Shown one piece after another: positions 6,976 to 10,047 of a stretch of DNA of 10,047 nucleotides. Under the pieces are notes generated by a model that saw only the letters and a program-made list of their open reading frames with translations, made no database searches and was not told the origin of the DNA. Position 1 is the stretch's first letter; the number at the start of each line of letters is the position of its first letter. The translations under genes and the position numbers were made by a program. Location: assembly GCA_003154135.1 (NCBI GenBank), contig PMCN01000063.1, positions 1 through 10,047 on the forward strand, read 5' to 3'. Origin of the DNA: Acidimicrobiaceae bacterium (GTDB taxonomy: Bacteria > Actinomycetota > Acidimicrobiia > Acidimicrobiales > Ilumatobacteraceae).

Positions 6976-7727
6976 CGGGTGCCCCCGTGGAGAGCGTGGC
7001 GCACCTGCGCACACAGCTCGACGAACCGCGGCTCGTCCTCGACGTCGGCGGGGCGCGGGCGGGGGAGATCGATGTCGATGTCGGCCACCATGGTGCTCGG
7101 CCGGGCGCTGCTGACGAGCACCCGGTCGCTGAGTGCGACGGCCTCGGGGATGCTGTGGGTGACGAACAGAACGGTCGCACCACGACCCTCGACGAGCCGG
7201 GCGAGCAGCACGCGCATCTCGGCGCGGGTGATCTCGTCGAGCGCGGCGAAGGGCTCGTCCATCACCACCAACGGCGCGTGCAGCGCCAGCGCGCGCACCA
7301 GTGCGACGCGTTGCAGCATGCCACCCGACAGCTCGTGCGGGTACGCGTCGAGGAAGGCGCCGAGCCCCACCTCGTGCAGCAGGTCGAGCGGGTCGGCCGC
7401 GCCGGCCGGGTTGGCCGACCTGTTCACGTCGAGCAGCAGACGGGCGTTGGCGTGCACCGTGCGCCACGGCAGCAGGCCCGGTTGCTGGGGAACCATCGCG
7501 ACCCGCTTGTTGCTGCGTGCCACGGCCGGCGGGCTGTCGTCGACGAGCACGTCGCCACCGCTGGCCGGCTCGAGCCCGGCGAGGACTCGGATGAGCGTCG
7601 TCTTGCCGCACCCCGACGGCCCGATGATGCTGACGAAGCTGCCCGCCTCGATGTCGAGGTCGAGCGGTGCCAACACGGAGAGGTCGCCGTAGTCCTTGGT
7701 GAGGCCGCGCACGACGATCCTGCTCAT
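6972..7727 (-). CDS. ABC transporter ATP-binding protein, SsuB/TauB/ThiZ-type
   Basis: This 251-residue ATPase powers the importer. All motifs are intact: Walker A GPSGCGKTT (residues 36-44), Q-loop PQQPGLLPW (Gln81), signature LSGGM (133-137), Walker B LVVMDEP (153-159), D-loop ALDE (162-165) and the switch His191. The LLPW and signature context is typical of the nitrate/sulfonate/taurine subfamily. It is the first gene of a four-gene - strand operon, overlapping the permease by 4 bases. No Shine-Dalgarno precedes the ATG, while a TACACT -10-like hexamer ends 8 bases upstream, suggesting a leaderless transcript. Subfamily assignment is from pattern recognition; the substrate cannot be read from the ATPase. 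Confidence 0.93.
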   Translation of the reverse strand: MSRIVVRGLTKDYGDLSVLAPLDLDIEAGSFVSIIGPSGCGKTTLIRVLAGLEPASGGDVLVDDSPPAVARSNKRVAMVPQQPGLLPWRTVHANARLLLDVNRSANPAGAADPLDLLHEVGLGAFLDAYPHELSGGMLQRVALVRALALHAPLVVMDEPFAALDEITRAEMRVLLARLVEGRGATVLFVTHSIPEAVALSDRVLVSSARPSTMVADIDIDLPRPRPADVEDEPRFVELCAQVRHALHGGTR

Positions 7728-7735
7728 TGCGTGGA

Positions 7736-7741
7736 AGTGTA
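7736..7741 (-). promoter_or_regulatory. Probable -10 element (TACACT) of the importer operon, leaderless start
   Basis: Read on the - strand, TACACT fits the TANNNT -10 pattern of the main actinobacterial sigma factor. Only 8 bases lie between it and the ATG at 7727, so the transcript would start at or within about two bases of the start codon. The lack of any Shine-Dalgarno agrees with this. No good -35 is visible at 16-18 bases. Confidence 0.4.
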
Positions 7742-7767
7742 GGGATGCGAGCGGCCCTCGAGCCCGC

Positions 7768-7773
7768 TATCCT
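7768..7773 (+). promoter_or_regulatory. Possible -10 element (TATCCT) of rpsO
   Basis: TATCCT fits TANNNT and would place a transcript start near 7780, giving a leader of about 77 bases before rpsO. There is no recognisable -35 hexamer at the expected distance, so this is tentative. rpsO needs its own promoter because the importer operon separates it from ribF. Confidence 0.3.
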
Positions 7774-7807
7774 GGTTGCGTCCATCGGGGCCACACCTCC
7801 GTTGCGA

Positions 7808-7832
7808 TGCCACCGGCCCAGGGCCGCTGGCG
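7808..7832 (+). other. Stable hairpin in the rpsO leader, candidate S15 autoregulatory element
   Basis: Bases 7809-7819 (GCCACCGGCCC) pair with 7821-7831 (GGGCCGCTGGC) except for one C-C mismatch and the bases forced into the tight loop. A T-G wobble (7808/7832) extends the base. It lies about 10 bases upstream of the rpsO Shine-Dalgarno. S15 represses its own mRNA through leader structures in several phyla; a match to any known class was not established. Confidence 0.35.
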
Positions 7833-7842
7833 ACCTCCATTG

Positions 7843-7852
7843 AAAGGGAAGG
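7843..7852 (+). promoter_or_regulatory. Ribosome binding site of rpsO
   Basis: The purine run AAAGGGAAGG precedes ATG 7857 and decides this start over the in-frame ATG at 7776, which would add 27 residues not found in S15 proteins. Confidence 0.7.
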
Positions 7853-7856
7853 CTTC

Positions 7857-8120
7857 ATGGCACTGCCGCCGAAGATCGAGACCATCGACGCGCACAAGCT
7901 CACCGACACCGACACCGGTTCGCCCGAGGTGCAGATCGCGCTGCTCACCGCACGCATCAACCACCTCACCGAGCACTTCAAGACCCACAAGAAGGACCAC
8001 CACAGCCGTCGTGGCCTGTTGAAGCTGGTCGGCCGCCGTCGCCGCATGCTCGACTACGTGAAGAACATCGACGTCGAGCGCTACCGCGCGATCGTCGCCG
8101 CCAACGGCCTGCGCCGCTGA
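7857..8120 (+). CDS. rpsO: Small ribosomal subunit protein S15
   Basis: S15 is a primary 16S rRNA-binding protein of the 30S platform and also contacts 23S rRNA in an intersubunit bridge. The 87-residue product has the full family signature: DTGSPEVQIALLTARINHLT (residues 19-38), then the HFKTHKKDHHSRRGL segment with the rRNA-contacting His and Ser residues, and VGRRRRMLDYVK near 65-76. Length is normal for the family. It lies upstream of pnp as in most bacteria, but is cut off from ribF by a convergent operon, so it must have its own promoter. A terminator-like hairpin begins 43 bases after the stop. Confidence 0.98.
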   Translation: MALPPKIETIDAHKLTDTDTGSPEVQIALLTARINHLTEHFKTHKKDHHSRRGLLKLVGRRRRMLDYVKNIDVERYRAIVAANGLRR

Positions 8121-8126
8121 TCCGTT

Positions 8127-8184
8127 CCGCGCCCACGGGCACGAAACGTCCCAGAACTGGCAGGAACCGCGCCCGTGGGCGCGG
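8127..8184 (+). repeat. 14-base perfect inverted repeat after rpsO, overlapping the terminator hairpin
   Basis: CCGCGCCCACGGGC at 8127-8140 is exactly complementary to GCCCGTGGGCGCGG at 8171-8184, with 30 bases between. The right arm contains most of both arms of the shorter terminator hairpin (8164-8187), so the two folds exclude each other. Each arm is also largely self-complementary (GCCCACGGGC; GCGCCCGTGGGCGC). The loop contains a small CCAG-AA-CTGG stem (8151-8160). The repeat may be an alternative terminator fold, an antiterminator or a processing site. Confidence 0.75.
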
Positions 8185-8197
8185 TTCGTGTCGTTTT
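8164..8197 (+). terminator. Intrinsic terminator of rpsO (possibly partial, controlling read-through into pnp)
   Basis: GAACCGCGCCC (8164-8174) and GGGCGCGGTTC (8177-8187) form a perfect 11-bp arm pair around a GT centre. The innermost pairs must open to form a loop. Six bases later comes TTTT (8194-8197). The stem is strong but the T run is short and offset, so termination may be incomplete, allowing some read-through to pnp as in E. coli. Confidence 0.6.
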
Positions 8198-8210
8198 CGA
8201 GGCACAACGC

Positions 8211-8236
8211 GCCCAACCCGGCCCGGCCCAACCCGG
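8211..8236 (+). repeat. 11-base direct repeat GCCCAACCCGG
   Basis: GCCCAACCCGG occurs at 8211-8221 and again at 8226-8236, separated by CCCG. The second copy runs into ACCCG-GGT-CGGGT (8231-8243), a 5-bp hairpin. It lies between the terminator and the candidate pnp promoter. It could be a binding site or simply low-complexity GC-rich sequence. Confidence 0.5.
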
Positions 8237-8327
8237 GTCGGGTCCGCACCACCGGGGCAGAACGCTGGTAACCTGGTCACGACATACCAACCGAGCGGAA
8301 TCTCTGGATCGGTTGTCAGTCGCGAGT

Positions 8328-8380
8328 GCCGAAGTTCCTCACAAGGGTTGCAGCGTCGGCATTGACGACTGGGAACCGGC
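8328..8380 (+). other. Composite stem-loop in the pnp leader
   Basis: GCCG (8328-8331) and GTTCC (8334-8338) pair with GGAAC (8372-8376) and CGGC (8377-8380), leaving an AA bulge. Nested inside, CAGCGTC (8351-8357) pairs with GACG (8364-8367) and CTG (8369-8371) around the loop GGCATT, with one bulged A. It ends 40 bases before the Shine-Dalgarno and may be a target for PNPase autocontrol; this is inference from structure and position only. Confidence 0.35.
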
Positions 8381-8420
8381 CTCCGCTCCAACTGCCCGTG
8401 CCTGAGTGGCGCGTGGCATG

Positions 8421-8427
8421 AAAGGAG
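8421..8427 (+). promoter_or_regulatory. Strong ribosome binding site of pnp (AAAGGAG)
   Basis: AAAGGAG is a near-perfect Shine-Dalgarno, 6 bases before ATG 8434, and fixes the pnp start. Confidence 0.85.
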
Positions 8428-8433
8428 CTCGTC

Positions 8434-10047
8434 ATGGCTGAAGCCATTCGAGTATCGGCACCTGTATCGGGTACCGACAAGACCCTGTCCTTCGAGACGG
8501 GCAAGCTGGCACAGCAGAGCCAGGGGGCCGTCGTGGCCACCCTGGGTCGCACCACCGTGCTGGCCACTGCCAACGCCGCCAAGGACGTCCGCCCCGGCAC
8601 CGACTTCTTCCCGCTCACCATCGACGTGGAAGAGCGTGCCTACGCCGCCGGCAAGATCCCCGGTTCGTTCTTCCGTCGTGAGGGCCGGCCCACCGAGGAC
8701 GCCATCCTCACCTGCCGGCTCACCGACCGCCCGCTGCGCCCGGCCTTCCCCGAGGGCTTCCGCAACGAGACCCAGGTCGTGCTCACCATCATCGGTGCCG
8801 ACATGGAGAACCCGCACGACGTGCTGTCCATCAACGCCGCCTCGGCGTCGCTGATGATCAGCGGAATCCCCTTCGACGGCCCCATCGGCGCCGTGCGCGT
8901 GGCCTACACCCAGGCCGGCGAGTGGACCCCGCACCCCACGTACGTCGAAGGCAAGGAGAGCACGTTCGAGCTCGTCGTCGCCGGTCGCCAGCTCGACAGC
9001 GGCGACGTCGCGATCATGATGGTCGAGGCCGGTGGCACCGCCAAGAGCTTCGACTACTACGCCGACGGCGCTCCCAAGGTCGACGAGTCGGCCCTGGCCC
9101 GTGGCCTCGAGGCCAGCAAGACCTGGATCAAGGAGAGCATCGCCCTCCAGCGCCAGCTCGTCGCCAGCGTCATCGCCACCCACGGCCCCATCGTGCCGAT
9201 GGAGTACACCGTGTCGGCCGACTACGCCCCCGAGGTGTTCGCCGCCGTCGAGCCCATCGCCACGCCCGAGCTGTCGAAGGCCGTCGCCATCGCCGGCAAG
9301 GCCGAGCGCAACGCCGCCACCGATGCCGTGGCCGCCGACGCCATCGCCAAGCTCTGCGGAGACGGTGGCAACTTCGCCGGCCGCGAGCGCGAGGTGAAAG
9401 AAGCCGTTCGCAGCCTCACCAAGAAGCTCGTCCGCAAGCGCATCGTCGACGAGGGCAAGCGCATCGACGGTCGCGGCCCCCGCGACCTGCGCCCGCTGAG
9501 CAGCGAAGTGGGCGTGCTGCCCACCGCGCACGGCACCGGCCTGTTCCAGCGTGGCGAGACGCAGGTGCTGAACGTCGTCACCATGGCCATGCCGCGCATG
9601 AACCAGTTGCTCGACACGCTCGGCCCCGACTCCAACAAGTACTTCCTGTTCCACTACAACATGGCGCCGTGGGCCAACGGTGAGACCGGTCGCGTGGGTT
9701 CGCCCAAGCGTCGCGAGATCGGCCACGGTGCGCTCGCCGCCCGTGCGCTGCTGCCGGTGCTCCCCGACCGCGAGAAGTTCAACTACACGCTGCGTCTCGT
9801 GGCCGAGGTGCTGGCCTCCAACGGCTCCACCTCGATGGCCTCGGTGTGCTCGGGTTCGCTGGCCCTGATGGACGCAGGTGTGCCCACTCGGGCCGCCGTC
9901 GCCGGCATCGCCATGGGCCTCGTGTTCGCCGAGGGCAAGTACACCACCCTCACCGACATCCTCGGTGCGGAAGACGCCTTCGGTGACATGGACTTCAAGG
10001 TGGCCGGCACCGCCGACGCCATCACCGCCCTGCAGCTCGACACCAAG
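8434..10047 (+). CDS. pnp: Polyribonucleotide nucleotidyltransferase (PNPase), N-terminal 538 residues (3' truncated by window)
   Basis: PNPase is the trimeric 3'-5' exoribonuclease that degrades RNA with phosphate and can also add tails. The frame is open from the ATG to the end of the window. The first RNase PH-like domain (about residues 10-230) contains the GRTTVLATA and PGSFFRREGRPTEDAI blocks. The all-helical linker domain follows (about 245-330). The second, catalytic RNase PH domain starts near KRIDGRGPRDLRPL, with GLFQRGETQVL, RREIGHG, NGSTSMASVCSGSLALMDAG (463-482) and GDMDFKVAGT. Asp514, Asp520 and Lys522 match catalytic Asp486, Asp492 and Lys494 of E. coli. The KH and S1 RNA-binding domains must lie beyond the window. 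It follows rpsO in the conserved order, behind a long structured leader and a strong ribosome binding site. Confidence 0.98.
   Translation, partial: MAEAIRVSAPVSGTDKTLSFETGKLAQQSQGAVVATLGRTTVLATANAAKDVRPGTDFFPLTIDVEERAYAAGKIPGSFFRREGRPTEDAILTCRLTDRPLRPAFPEGFRNETQVVLTIIGADMENPHDVLSINAASASLMISGIPFDGPIGAVRVAYTQAGEWTPHPTYVEGKESTFELVVAGRQLDSGDVAIMMVEAGGTAKSFDYYADGAPKVDESALARGLEASKTWIKESIALQRQLVASVIATHGPIVPMEYTVSADYAPEVFAAVEPIATPELSKAVAIAGKAERNAATDAVAADAIAKLCGDGGNFAGREREVKEAVRSLTKKLVRKRIVDEGKRIDGRGPRDLRPLSSEVGVLPTAHGTGLFQRGETQVLNVVTMAMPRMNQLLDTLGPDSNKYFLFHYNMAPWANGETGRVGSPKRREIGHGALAARALLPVLPDREKFNYTLRLVAEVLASNGSTSMASVCSGSLALMDAGVPTRAAVAGIAMGLVFAEGKYTTLTDILGAEDAFGDMDFKVAGTADAITALQLDTK

Larger units (their letters stand above)
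8121..8433 (+). other. rpsO-pnp intergenic region (no gene)
   Basis: These 313 bases hold no supportable coding region. From left to right they contain the inverted repeat and terminator (8127-8197), a short direct repeat (8211-8236), a TAACCT hexamer (8269-8274) that could be a -10 element but lacks a -35, a structured segment (8328-8380), and the pnp ribosome binding site (8421-8427). A long leader is expected for pnp, which in E. coli is controlled through its leader RNA. Confidence 0.7.

Noticed and set aside
6976..7794. N-terminal extension of the permease frame up to 7794
   Set aside because: The extension is the ATPase gene read in another frame; the ATG at 6975 with its ATGA overlap gives a normal-length permease.
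8269..8274. TAACCT as the pnp -10 promoter element
   Set aside because: No -35 hexamer lies at 16-18 bases and similar TANNNT words occur by chance; mentioned only within the intergenic entry.
8175..8405. A 76-codon frame in the rpsO-pnp interval, possibly a leader peptide
   Set aside because: Its ATG lies inside the terminator stem, there is no Shine-Dalgarno, and the composition is Pro/Arg-rich with no family resemblance.
7978..9726. A 582-codon open frame on the - strand across rpsO and pnp
   Set aside because: It is the antisense of two certain genes, arises from high GC and third-position bias, and its translation shows only Gly/Val/Asp/His-rich composition with no domain.

Overview
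The window is GC-rich, and all ten genes are consistent with a high-GC actinobacterium. The best single pointer is a 212-residue thioredoxin-fold protein that closely resembles the mycothiol-dependent nitroreductase Rv2466c of Mycobacterium, which implies a mycothiol-making actinobacterium. A deep-branching class such as Acidimicrobiia would fit, but that is a guess. No plasmid, phage, insertion sequence, tRNA, rRNA or CRISPR signal was seen.

The backbone is the widely conserved translation and RNA cluster infB-rbfA-truB-ribF-rpsO-pnp, all on the + strand. Bases 1-4173 hold the 3' part of infB, the DsbA/Rv2466c-like gene, rbfA, truB and ribF. They are packed with overlaps or gaps of 25 bases or less and form a clear operon. 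The extra oxidoreductase gene sits between infB and rbfA and shares one base with infB, so its expression is tied to that of initiation factor 2.

Between ribF and rpsO an unrelated four-gene operon runs on the - strand (7727 down to 4189). It encodes an ABC ATPase, a permease, a fusion of a chorismate mutase domain with a VOC (glyoxalase/4-hydroxyphenylpyruvate dioxygenase-like) domain, and an NMT1/THI5-type substrate-binding lipoprotein. Together these make a complete importer of the nitrate/sulfonate/thiamine-precursor class, with an aromatic-pathway-like fusion enzyme inside the same transcript. The substrate is not identifiable from the sequence. This is the most unusual part of the window.

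Bases 7728-7856 are a divergent regulatory region. It holds a probable leaderless promoter for the importer operon, and a possible promoter with a strong hairpin in the rpsO leader. Bases 7857-10047 hold rpsO, a 313-base intergenic region and the 5' three quarters of pnp, which runs off the window. The intergenic region contains a GC-rich terminator hairpin, a 14-base inverted repeat that competes with it, a short direct repeat and a structured pnp leader. In other bacteria rpsO and pnp are both controlled by RNA structures in their leaders, so these elements are plausible autoregulatory sites, although none was matched to a known family.
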